Positions 1-9,792 of a stretch of DNA of 64,000 nt are shown in pieces (position 1 is the first letter of the stretch; each line of letters starts with the position of its first letter). The notes under the pieces are model-generated. The model saw only the letters and a program-made list of their open reading frames with translations. It was not told where the DNA came from and did no database searches. The stretch comes from Salvia splendens. Its lineage: Eukaryota; Streptophyta; Magnoliopsida; Lamiales; Lamiaceae. The stretch is from the NCBI RefSeq assembly GCF_004379255.2, contig NC_056048.1, positions 124,001-188,000 on the forward strand. Reading direction: 5' to 3'. The translations under genes and the position numbers were made by a program.

Positions 1-243
1 GTTATCGCGGCACTTACCCCGGGCATTTGGTGCATCACCCCACCCATCCCTGCACACCACGGGGGTACATATTGTAGTACCCCTGCATCATCCCCGCCAT
101 TTGGGGTTAGGGCATCATCAACGTCATTTCGTGCATCATCCCGGACATCGGTGCACATCCGCCGGCGTTTTTCCCAACTCTAACAGGAAACGTCGGCGTT
201 TGTGACTCACTCGTGGCGGGGAATCACTATCGTAGTGCTCCAT
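1..243 (-). pseudogene. Decayed ORF fragment inside Harbinger end
   Basis: Reading leftwards from an ATG at 243, about 80 bp below the TATA-like site, a coding frame runs about 35 codons to a stop. Other frames to the left show Met/Gly/Gln-rich stretches such as MMQGYYNMYPRGVQG, interrupted by stops. Such composition is common in the N-terminus of Harbinger accessory proteins, but nothing here identifies it firmly. Best read as a broken N-terminal coding piece that continues off the left edge. Confidence 0.3.
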
Positions 244-509
244 TTATCTTCAAAAGAAATGAAAGTATAGAGAGAGAAACTCGTTAAAACAAGTGGTGCG
301 AATGAAATGAAGTTTAACGAACCGTATATATAGAGTTCTTTTTAAAACAAAAATAAATTAAAAATCGGGACGTCCGTCGGGAACCCGCAATGGTGGACGT
401 CGTCGGAACTCCGCAAGCGACGTCCGCGTCCGCCTTGCGCTCGCCTAATGGCGAACGTCCAGCGCGGACGTCCGGCACGCCGGTCCGACGTCCACCGCTG
501 CGAATGCTC
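1..509 (-). mobile_element. PIF/Harbinger-type element, right end only
   Basis: The window opens inside this element, so its left end is missing. The right end reads GAATGCTC followed by TTA at 510-512, matching the GGATGCTC/GAGATGCTC termini and 3-bp TAA/TTA target sites of the other Harbinger elements here. The leader at about 260-340, including a TATA-like TATATATA near 324 and a conserved stretch around ctcgttaaaacaagtggtgc, closely resembles the leader of the transposase element at 6110-6215. The last 120 bp are GC-rich with repeated cgtccg/gacgtcc words, as in the other Harbinger ends. Confidence 0.7.
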
Positions 510-512
510 TTA

Positions 513-800
513 TGGGGTTGGCTGAAGTATGGAGTAAATTTTAAAGACAATTTTTTTCGCCTTTGAAAAAATCTTTTAATTTATAAACTTTATCAAAATT
601 TCTGATTTTCACAACAAAGTGCTACGCCTTTGTAAGTTGTTTTCGACATAAGAAAGGGATTTCTTTCTTTCTTTCTTTTCTTGCTTTTATTCTTTTTATC
701 TGGAGCATTAATGCTTTTTCTGAAAAATATATTTAATATTAATTTTACTAATTTGCAAGCATCTTACTACACCACATACGTAGCTATACATAAAAAAATA
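513..800. other. AT-rich spacer, nothing recognised
   Basis: AT-rich DNA with a (TTTC)n stretch near 657-685. I see no gene, RNA or clear transposon in it. Confidence 0.6.
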
Positions 801-1056
801 TACTCCCTCCATCCCATAATAAGAGTCACATTTTGAAATTTTGGTGAGTCCCACCATAAGTGTCACATTTGACTTTTACCATAAATAGTAAGTAGGTCTC
901 ACATTCCACTAACTCACATCACTTATACTTTATTATAAAATTAATATAAAAAAGTGAGCTTCATATTCCATTAACTTTTTCAACTCACTATTCTTTATAT
1001 TTCTTAAAACTCGTGCCCACATCAAATGTGACTCCTATTATGGGACGAAGGGAGTA
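801..1056. mobile_element. Stowaway-like (Tc1/mariner) MITE
   Basis: Terminal inverted repeats read TACTCCCTCCATCCCATAAT at the left and end ...ATTATGGGACGAAGGGAGTA at the right, with TA at both edges. The element is 256 bp, AT-rich inside and non-coding. This end sequence is the usual plant Stowaway/mariner terminus. Confidence 0.85.
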
Positions 1057-1064
1057 CTACAAAA

Positions 1065-2085
1065 TACTCCCTAAGTCCCAGATAATTCGTCCCAGTATTC
1101 CATTTTGGTTCGTCCCACATAATTTGTCTCACTTCAAACTTTCCATATTTGGCAACATATTACTCCACTCCTAATCTCACTTTCGGCTACCCAAATTCCA
1201 CCATTTACTCATCCACTTCATTTCATCTCCTTCTTCATTTACTCCACACAACCTCCACCGATTCCCCTTCTTCCTCTTAATTGCACTTTCGCCTACCCCA
1301 ATTACACCATTTACTCCACTTCATTTCATCTCCTTCTTCATTACTCCACACAACCCTAGATCTCCAACCGATTCCCCTTCTTCCTCCATAATCTCCCTCT
1401 GAAAACCCTAGATCTACACTATTCCACCACCATTTTCATCCGCCTCCACACAAATTCGAACCCCTTCAGGTCCAAATACTGGACCTACGCCCTCTGATAA
1501 CCCTAGATCTACGGCGATGGGTGATTATCCTGACTCTCCTCCTGGCAGTTTATCGGCCGATCTGGTCGATGTCGTCGTCCCAGAGACGCCGGAGTATATG
1601 TGGGGTTCTGCCTCCGCCTTTGACGACTCTTTCGTCGCCGCAATCCGCCATCGATTACTTGGACTGTGGTTGCCCCTACTACGGGCCGCCACCAATAGCC
1701 CCACTCTACAACCGTGTACCACCACCAGCCACCCCCTCCTATGGTCCACAAGCCTCATCCGCCGATCCAGCTCAAGCCCCTCCCGTCGTGTATTCGGACT
1801 TTGAGAGGCAGATGCTTGCCATTTTGTTGCCTGGATTTTTAGATTTAATCTAAATATGTTGTCCCTCATTGTTGTTGTTTTACTTATAAAATAAACATTG
1901 AACCAAACATTTTACTTATACTCACATTAAAACTAATTCAAGTTTTACATAAAATTGGCAATGAAAAAGTAACAAGGTGGGCCCCATTTTCACTACCTAC
2001 CTTCATTTAAATCAAAGTCAAACAAACATTTCTTAAAACTCGTGCCAGGTCAAACTGACCCGAATTATCTGGGACGGAGGGAGTA
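1065..2085. mobile_element. Long Tc1/mariner-type element with internal open frames
   Basis: Left end TACTCCCTAAGTCCCAGATA and right end ...TATCTGGGACGGAGGGAGTA are inverted repeats with TA at both edges, giving a 1021-bp element, about four times the neighbouring MITEs. The interior has a partial direct duplication (about 1170-1270 and 1285-1390). An AUG-initiated segment at 1517-1853 is open in two + frames and rich in Pro/Ser, without domains I recognise. It could be a deletion derivative of a mariner element keeping a transposase 5' part, or an element carrying a host gene fragment. I cannot decide which. Confidence 0.65.
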
Positions 2086-3380
2086 ATTGATATATAAGTA
2101 AAATGAACTCATCTAACATGTAACATGTGCTAGAGATAATTTTATTAAATAAATATTAGCTTATCTATAAATCCAAGAAAATACTTAATAATTTTTTATA
2201 CCAGAACATCCATGTAACTTTCATTTTATAATGTAAAAAATACACAATTACCATAAAAATTTGGAATAGTACATATTTTTATATTCTACGGTATCAAAGT
2301 TAATAATCTCCATCATTAGTAACTAGTAAGAGTATCGTAGTAGGACTCCGGCAATGTCACAACTCTCACAATGCCTTTCTTCATATCTCTCGTATTAATC
2401 TGCACTATTCATTCATTGTTATAATCGTATTAATCTACACTATTCATTGTTATAATTGTAATATTAAAATATGAGTAAATTATAGTCCATCCATTCTGAA
2501 AAAATAAACTAGTTTTTCTATTTACATCATCCTCAAAATTAGACAAAGTCTAAATAAGGTAAGTTTTAAATTACTAATAACGTGGACCTGACCATCCACT
2601 AACACTATTTCCACTAACTTTTCTCCCTCTCTCTCATACCTTTTTCCTATCTCTCTCTTATTTTGTCAATTGCACATTAAAATCCGAGTCATATACAACT
2701 TTGTCAATTTTTAAGGGACATATAGAGTACATAACAAAAAACGACTTCATAGATAATAAAATAGAATTACGACTTAATACAAAATAATTTAAAACCTACA
2801 AATCATGTTTTTCGATCTTCTTCCTGAATGCACACAATACAAGGTTGTGCACATGGAGCTCCTTCTCGGACATCTTCAACATTTCCTTAGCTTCGAGAGT
2901 CGGGTTGGGTTTACGACTCTAATGAATGCTGGGAGATGACATGTGTCTAGTTTCTTGAGAGATTTAATATAATTCATCTACGAACAATTCTGGTGCTCAA
3001 TCAAGAAGAACGTTTTCCATCCGCTGCATGATTCATATTTTGTAGAGACATAAATTTCGTACAAGTTAAACGTGTTGAACGAAGAACGAAGTTTAGGTAT
3101 TGAAGGATGTGCATTTACAGAATTTGATATATAAATTTTTTTTTTTTAAAAAAGAAAATTTCTACCCATCCCCGAAACCACCCCCACCCCCATGTGGTGT
3201 TGTGGATTGGAACCCTACAACGGCGTCGCCCGATGTCGCGCCCCTTCAGGCGCACGTTGCAACGCCCTACTCCGGCCCAACGCCCGTCACCTGCCCATCC
3301 CGACTCCCCCACAGCGGAGGGACACCCGTTGCACCCCTCCGTGCATCACAGCTCCTCTCTTCTTCCCACTATGGATGCTC
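2086..3380. other. Spacer with decayed transposon pieces
   Basis: AT-rich DNA. Around 2475-2731 there are weak Stowaway-like ends (tagtccatccattctg / aagggacatatagagta). At 3373-3380 GGATGCTC followed by TAA is a Harbinger-type right end. On the - strand at about 2805-2905 a short frame reads EAKEMLKMSEKELHVHNL, which looks like the end of a transposon or host coding piece. The GC-rich stretch at 3180-3375 resembles the GC-rich subterminal part of the other Harbinger elements. I could not find a convincing left end. Confidence 0.4.
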
Positions 3381-3444
3381 TAATAAATCCTTTCTCCTAT
3401 TCATACTTGTTTTGCTTGTAAAAACAATATCATTTCCTAAATAG

Positions 3445-3699
3445 TACTCCCTTCGTTGCAACTAAGATGACACTTGTTTGTCTCAATCAAGATGACACAT
3501 TTCCATGTTTGGTAACTTTCTTTGTCCAATTAATACACAACTATTTTTTTCTCAATTAATTAAATGTTCAACTAACTTTCTCTCCTCATTTAATACTTAC
3601 ACCCACTCTTTCTCTTACCAATTAACTACATTAACCAACTACTCCTAAAATCTCATTCCGACTAAGAAATGCGTCATTTTAGCCGGGATGGAGGGAGTA
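3445..3699. mobile_element. Stowaway-like MITE
   Basis: Starts TACTCCCTTCGTTGCAACTA and ends ...TAGCCGGGATGGAGGGAGTA with TA at both edges; 255 bp and non-coding. Confidence 0.8.
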
Positions 3700-3913
3700 G
3701 TACATCTGTTCTTTTGAAAAGACTCTTATATATTATTCTTTTTTTTAATTTACTCTTTTTTTTATCATTTCAACTATTTATTAGTATTATTTTTTTGAAA
3801 AAAGAATGCAGAAAATGAATGAATCTATTACTATGAAACATGGGGAATATTACATAGCGTTAAAACTGTAGCAGTCGATCTCAAATTCTGTTCTTTCTTG
3901 TTTTTTCACATAA

Positions 3914-4160
3914 TTACTCCATTCGTCCTATAAATTTTGTCATATTTTAACTGGCCACGAGTTTTAAGAAATATAATGGAAAGTGAGTTGAAAAGGTTAA
4001 TGGAATATGCATCCTACTTTTATATATTAGATTAATAAAATATGAATGAGAATGAGTTAGTGAAGTTCACTGCTAAAAATAATAAAAAGTGAAATATGCC
4101 AAATTTTATAGGACTAATAAAATGAAAAATATGACAAACTTTAGGGACGAGGGGAGCAAT
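3914..4160. mobile_element. Stowaway-like MITE, slightly degenerate
   Basis: Starts ttactccattcgtcctataaa and ends near ttagggacgaggggagcaat. The ends are imperfect inverted repeats of the mariner type, the interior is AT-rich, and the size is about 247 bp. The 3' boundary is approximate. Confidence 0.65.
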
Positions 4161-4505
4161 AATTTTCTATCGATTTCACTAGTAAGACTAGTACTACGAA
4201 ACTGTGCACACTGGGCACGTATCAAAATCAACAATAAAAAATCTTGACCTCTTTGGTTTTTTTTTTTAATTTTTTCTTGACTTTTTTGGTTCGCAGAACT
4301 CAAATTCACTAGTCTTTATTTATTAGAATTTGGGCCCACAGCCGAAAACAGGTCACCTTTCACCATTTAAAAAATAACATATCTCAACCAACAAGCATTG
4401 TTTTTTAGTAGCCAATTTTCCACGATATCAAAGTTATTAATTTCATGTCGCAGAGATAAATTAAACAAATTGGTAATGTTGAGTTATCAAAATTATGATA
4501 CTACA
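4161..4505. other. Spacer, nothing recognised
   Basis: AT-rich DNA between two transposons; no gene or structured element seen. Confidence 0.5.
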
Positions 4506-4837
4506 TAAGAGCAATCTCTAGTAAGACTTGACGTCAAATAGCCCTCACATAGCCTTCACACTGCCACATCATCAGCACTACAATTCTCCTGCCACATCAG
4601 CTTGCCACATCAACTGGACATCAAATAGCCCTCACATAGCCTTCACACTACTTATCCACATCACTAATAACAATTATATAATTTAATTTACACTCGTATC
4701 AACATACGGAATTTAATTTACGAGACAAATACGGAAAATTCGAATAATAATATTAAAATTTCAAAAAGTACAATAATTTAAAAAAAATACATTTAAAAAA
4801 ATTACATTTAAAAAAATTACATAAATTTACATAAAAA

Positions 4838-6114
4838 CTAACGCCTTGCAATCCTCCGTTCCCACAACTCTTCAACTAAATCCTTTTGGAGTCGAATATG
4901 AGCCTCCGTCTGACGCATGTCGGCATGTGCTTGGAGGAGGGCTTCTTCATCATGAGGTACCCCACCTCGTACGTTGGCGGTGGCGACGCCGTGGCTTGGA
5001 CCGGCCTCATTATCGTCGTGTTGTGCATAATAATACATGCGTACATTATATCAGCAATGCAGTCGACATTCCACAAACGCGTTGGTCCCTTAACTGCGGC
5101 CCATCGAGCCTGAAGCACACCAAATGCGCGCTCCACGTCCATTCGCGCCGACTCCTGCCGCGTCGCAAAGTAGGCCTTCTTCGCATCTGATGCGCACCGG
5201 ATCGTCTTCACAAAGACGGGCCACCTAGGGTATATCCCATCCGCCAAGTAGTAGCCCATATCATGCTGGTAGCCGTTGGCGACAAAACTGATGGCCGGAC
5301 CGACGCCCTGGCACTGCTCGTTGAAAAGGGGCGACGAGTTGAGGACGTTTAGGTCGTTGTTCGAACCGGCTATCCTAAAATACGCATGCCAAATCCACAA
5401 CCGGTAATCATCTACGGCCTCGAGGATCATCGTGAGATTTTTTCCCTTGTAGCCGGTCGTGTAAAACCCCTTCCAGGCAGCGGGACAGTTCTTCCACTCC
5501 CAATGCATACAATCTATGCTGCCTAACATTCCCGGGAACCCATGCTGATCCCCGTGCATCCGCAGCAGATTCCGGCAATCTTCGGGGGTAGGCTTTCGGA
5601 GATACTGATCACCGAATACTTCGATCACGCCCTGACAGAAATACTTCATACATTCGATGGCAGTCGTCTCACCGATGTGGAGGTATTCGTCCCACATGTC
5701 TGCCGCGGTGCCGTAGGCCAACTGCCTGATTGCCGCAGTGCACTTTTGAATAGGGGTGTGGCCGGGTCTGCCAGCCGCATCATGCCTGAAGCGGAAATAC
5801 AGATATCGCTGTTCCAAAGCGTTAACAATACGCATAAACAAGTCCCGCCTCATCCTAAAACGACGCCTGAAATGGTTGGCGTTAAAGCGCGGCTCCTCTG
5901 CGAAGTAATCTGTGAACAGGCGCTGATGTGCAGCTTCATGATCACGATCAACCACTTGTCGACGGTGGACAACTGGTCGTGGGCGAGGTGCCGCCGGCTG
6001 CATATAACTCTGCATCCATCGATCAACCTCACGGCTCGTATAGGCATCTAGCTCTTCGTTCATCATATGCTCGTACTCATCCGCATCCCCACCACTACCA
6101 CCAGCATTACTCAT
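4838..6114 (-). pseudogene. PIF/Harbinger transposase (Plant_tran/ALP1-like), frameshifted near the C-terminus
   Basis: DDE transposase that in intact relatives cuts and joins Harbinger DNA in the nucleus. From the ATG at 6114 the frame is open for 412 aa to 4876. Visible catalytic motifs are GSIDCMHW (Asp about residue 201), YYLADGIYP (Asp about 292) and DVERAFGVLQARW (Glu about 328), a DD36E spacing; family motifs such as SNNDLNVLNSSPLF are also present. Just after IIMHN (near 5020-5035) the reading frame leaves the family-like course: the typical tail (…GPSHGVATANV…, ending ELWERRIARR at 4838) lies in another - frame. A small indel has therefore replaced the natural C-terminus by an unrelated tail. 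The catalytic core is complete, so some activity cannot be excluded. A TATA-like box lies about 90 bp upstream. Confidence 0.85.
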
Positions 6115-6202
6115 TTCTTAAATTGATCTTGAACAGAAAGTAAGGTAGAGAGAGAGTACTCGTTAAAACAAGTGGTGCGAATGAAAATGACGTTCAAAGC
6201 GC

Positions 6203-6212
6203 GTATATATAG
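6203..6212 (-). promoter_or_regulatory. TATA-like box of the Harbinger transposase
   Basis: An alternating TA run (tatatatag context) lies about 90 bp upstream of the transposase ATG at 6114. The same TATA-plus-leader block recurs in the cut-off element at 1-509, which supports a promoter role. Confidence 0.5.
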
Positions 6213-6685
6213 TGTTTTCAAAAGAAAAAAAATAAAATAAAATCTGACGCCGGTTTGACGCCGATCCGGGACCCACAATGGCGCCGTGAGGATCGGCGTC
6301 GGAACCGGCGTCATCGCGCGAATCGGCATGGCCACGCCGATTTTGACGCCGATTTCGTCGACGCCGGTTCCAATGGTTCGGCGTCAGAACCGGCGTCGGC
6401 GAAAAATCGGCGTCGCGATTTTGACGCCGTTACGGAGATGCTCTAAAAGACCTACTTAAATACGTAAATAACTATTGATTAATAAAAGTTGAACTAGACA
6501 CAAAGATCAACAACCTAACACCAACTACTACGGGCCTAGCTTTTTCTAAATTTATTTAACTAATAAAATGAATTTAATTCTTATGGTCTTATAATAATAA
6601 AATAGATATTTCTGATAGTGGAGTCACATTTGCAAATTTACCAAATTCCAACCCCTAATGCCATTCACAATAGGAATAGCCCAGC

Positions 6686-7835
6686 CAGCGGCGGATCTAG
6701 GTGGGGTCGGGCGGGGTCGGCCGACCCCACCGCCAGCCGCGGAGAATCGCCGGGAGACGCCCTCCATCGCCCGCCGACCCCATAGTCTCCGCACCTTCGA
6801 CCCCATCCTCAACACCCATCCGACGACGGCCTGCTTCTTGCTGTGAACTGGAGTTTAATTTCCTATTAATTTTCTATTAGTTGGGCTTTATAAACTGGAT
6901 CATCTTATTTTATTACTGATTAAGTTATAGCCTAAGCCATTTTTCACCTTGTATTTTAACAGAAATTCCAACATTAATTCAAGGTTTCATAATAATTGAA
7001 GTTGAACAAAAACCGTGTATAAGTTTCAAGTTTCAACACTAATATTGATAACCTTTAACTCATTTTTCTATAATGAGACTATTATTATTTTCATTCTTTT
7101 CACTTTGGGGGTTTAGGTTTGCAAGATTGTATTCGGGATTAAATTTAGTGTGTTTGGTTCAAGAGATTCAATCTCACAACTCAATCCTGGATGAATAATC
7201 ATGGAATAATTAGTCTTAGCTAACCCCATATGACTAAAATAATCTCACAACTCGATCCTATATTATATCATGGTACTATTTTATCTTGGAAACTAAACAC
7301 CACCGTTGTGGATTAATCAATAATTATTATAATCCGTATTCCATATTTTGTTCTCTTATTCATAATTTTTTTTCTCTAATTTAATTACTTTTGCTTTTGA
7401 TTATTCATTTTATTATACTCCCTCCGTCTCCTAAAAATAGAAACTTTTGAAATGGCATGATAGTCTTAATGCAAAATTGATAAAGTAAGAAAAGATAAAA
7501 AGAAAAGTGTGTTAAAAATTCTTAATATAAAAAGTTATATTTTTAGGGGATGTAGGAACTAGTAATATTTATCCTATAAACCACATTAATAAGTGATATA
7601 TGAAAAGATTGAATATATCTCGACTATTAGTAATTTTGTTAACTCTATTCAAACTATCGCGAATAATTTTTAATGAAATAATTTCAAGTCATTTTGTTGG
7701 AGTCAACTTTCGTGTACAATATAACATAGTTTTATTTAAAATTTAATATTTTTATTAATAAAATAATATTTAAATATTATATTACTGTCTTGTTTGATCC
7801 GACCCCATGAATATGAATTCCTAGATCCGCCATTG
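6686..7835. mobile_element. Non-autonomous hAT element
   Basis: Inverted ends CAGCGGCGGATCTAGG (left) and CCTAGATCCGCCATTG (right), flanked by a perfect 8-bp duplication AGCCCAGC at 6678-6685 and 7836-7843. An 8-bp duplication and CA(G/A)YGGCGGA ends are hAT hallmarks. The 1150-bp interior has no transposase frame, only a short C/G-rich stretch near the left end and AT-rich DNA. It is inserted in a Harbinger MITE and itself holds a Stowaway remnant (7416-7561). Confidence 0.88.
7416..7561. mobile_element. Stowaway-like MITE remnant nested in the hAT element
   Basis: The left end TACTCCCTCCGTCTCCTAAA is intact; the right end (…tttttaggggatgtaggaacta) is degenerate but still complementary. About 146 bp. 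Confidence 0.6.
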
Positions 7836-8134
7836 AGCCCAGCAATAGCCTAGCCACAAACTCCACCTGCCACATCATCAACACTAAAAATCCTCCTGCC
7901 ACATCATCAAAACAAGCAAATAGCCCAGCCATAGCCTAGCCACATCACTCAATAGATCGTTGCAATAGCGCTGAGCGGATCGCCCAGCGCACCGCCTAGC
8001 TCCGTGAAACCGCCGAGCGCTCGGCGGTTTTTAATTCCGGAAACCGCTAGGCGGTTGCAATAGATCGCCTAGCGCACCGCTTAGCACCGACGCTCGGCTA
8101 AGCGGTGCGCTAGGCGCTATTGTGGATGCTCTAA

Positions 8135-8612
8135 AAGAAGAAACAAATACGCATGACTTAAAAGATTCAACCTTTTGACTGTGTAGATTATAATTAGATA
8201 TTTTCAACAGCGACCCTTAGTCACAAAATAATCGCAGTAGCGTGGTGCAATGGGAAAGGAGCTAACTACCAATTTAGAAGATGATTTAGCAAGTGATTCG
8301 CTGTAGTAAATTAAGAATAAATTTTCAGATAAGAAAATGGGTATGGTGGAAGGCCCATTTGAGCTTAGGAGTAGCCACGTTGTATATCTGCTTGAATAAA
8401 TGCGTGAAAGTGCCAGAAAGAAAGGGGCAAAAACATACTACTGGCAACTGCTACTACTATTATAATTCTTGAACTTCATAAACGACATCCTCCTCGTCTT
8501 TTGGTCTCTGTTTCACTGTCGGAATAAACGATTTCTGTAGCACTCTCTCTCATTCTTTCTCCCCCCCTCTCTCTAAAAAGTGTCTCTTTGTTTTTAACTG
8601 CAAATTCTTCAG
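8135..8612 (+). promoter_or_regulatory. Upstream region and first leader exon of the SMG7-like gene
   Basis: About 8500-8612 is CT-rich (ctctctcattctttctcc…) as in many plant 5' UTRs, and it ends in a strong donor, tcttcag|gtgagg, at 8612/8613. A matching acceptor, gttttttatag, ends at 9561, giving a leader intron of 8613-9561. The transcription start is not visible. Confidence 0.55.
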
Positions 8613-9588
8613 GTGAGGCTGTTCTGTTTTATGATTGTTTCTCGTTTGTTGAGCTAATTAAGAAGCAGAAAAGATTGAATTTTTCAGCTATAGTATGTAC
8701 TTAAGTTTGGTGTTTCGATGATTCTGATTCTTTTGCGGTATTGATGCCTTTATTGATTATGAATTTGGGGCTTTGACGATCTGTTTTGCAAGCTTCAGAA
8801 ATCAAAGTTATGGTCAGATATTGCTTTGTCTCACAGTGATTGTTTGTGGTTTATTCTTTCCAAAGGTGATTTGCAAGTTTAGTTGAGCCCCTAGTTTATG
8901 ATGATAGTAAACTGATGAGCAAAATAAGATTTTGTACAGAGGGCTTTCTCGTTGACAGAAACCGAGCACGCTCGAAAACTTAGCCGGCATAGTAATTAAT
9001 CTCTCTGACTCTTGGAATTATTTGTGTTGATAAACTATATTTCTGTGATAATCATGATAGAGTGAACAAAGAATAGCAAAGCTTAAATCATGGTAGAGTT
9101 GTTGCCTTGTTGGTACCACTGCTGTTCGGTAGTACGAGTGACCTAATTTGTAGGAGTATCACATAATTTATGTCGATGAGCGAGTACAATGTGCTAGAAC
9201 TGCTTATCAGCTAAAGTGGAGTTCAACCGGATGACTCAAAATTGAAAAGAAAATAAGGCAGACTTTGAGAAGTGAGTTTTCGACTTATCACAAAGAAGTG
9301 ACTTGAGATATTATGAAACTAGAGCTGAACATTATCTGTCTTCATTTCTCTTTTTGATGATCCTATAATGTGCAATGGTTTGACAGAAGTATTTTATGTT
9401 CTCCTACTCTGAGTTTGGACTCTTTAACTTTAAAGGTCTTCTTATAATTCTCTGATGCAAGTGGAGTACATTTATCATTTTTTTACATTTTTTATTTTAT
9501 AAAAGTATAGGCATTACAGTGAATGTTACTTCTTGATGTTTCTCTGTTATGTTTTTTATAGAACCACACCCCCAGACTCAATAACTGT

Positions 9589-9792
9589 GTGCCAAATACT
9601 AATTTTGTGTTGAAATCAAACATTTCGTATATCGGACAACAGTTCCTACATCAATTTCCTTGGCTATTGTTTACAGATAGACCTTCACGAATCATACATG
9701 TGGTAAAGAGAAAAACTTGGCTTGTTGAGTTTATGTTCAATAGCTGCATCCGATCAGCCAAACAAGATGGAACTGCAAAAATCTTTCCTTGA
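9589..9792 (+). promoter_or_regulatory. Upstream ORF overlapping the SMG7-like start codon
   Basis: In the inferred second leader exon (9562 onward) a 67-codon frame starts at ATG 9589 and ends with TGA at 9790-9792, passing over the main ATG (9767) in a different frame. Its stop lies 1 nt before the donor at 9793/9794. A further ATG in the same frame and a two-codon uORF (ATG TGG TAA) also lie in the leader. Ribosomes using it would bypass the main start and stop upstream of several exon junctions, a configuration expected to lower output and favour nonsense-mediated decay. The leader structure is inferred. Confidence 0.5.

Larger units (their letters stand above)
4509..6443 (-). mobile_element. 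PIF/Harbinger element carrying a transposase
   Basis: Left end GAGCAATCTC and right end GAGATGCTC are imperfect inverted repeats, flanked by TAA at 4506-4508 and 6444-6446, the 3-bp target duplication typical of PIF/Harbinger. The element is 1935 bp and carries one coding region, a transposase on the - strand. The usual second Harbinger ORF (Myb-like accessory protein) is absent. The right 200 bp are GC-rich with repeated gacgccg words. Confidence 0.9.
6659..8131. mobile_element. Harbinger-type MITE, split by an hAT element
   Basis: Outer ends read tgccattcacaatag (left) and ctattgtggatgctc (right), flanked by TAA at 6656-6658 and 8132-8134. With the inserted hAT (6686-7835) and its duplicated target removed, about 315 bp remain. 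The right part (7960-8125) is GC-rich and strongly palindromic, with repeated cgcctagcgc/gcgctaggcg words able to form hairpins. No coding capacity of its own. Confidence 0.75.

Noticed and set aside
3100..3444. Pro-rich open frames at 3100-3444
   Set aside because: The GC-rich block is better explained as the subterminal part of a Harbinger-like end; several overlapping frames are open at once.
4846..6143. Plus-strand open frames over the Harbinger transposase
   Set aside because: They are antisense shadows; the - strand carries the DDE motifs.
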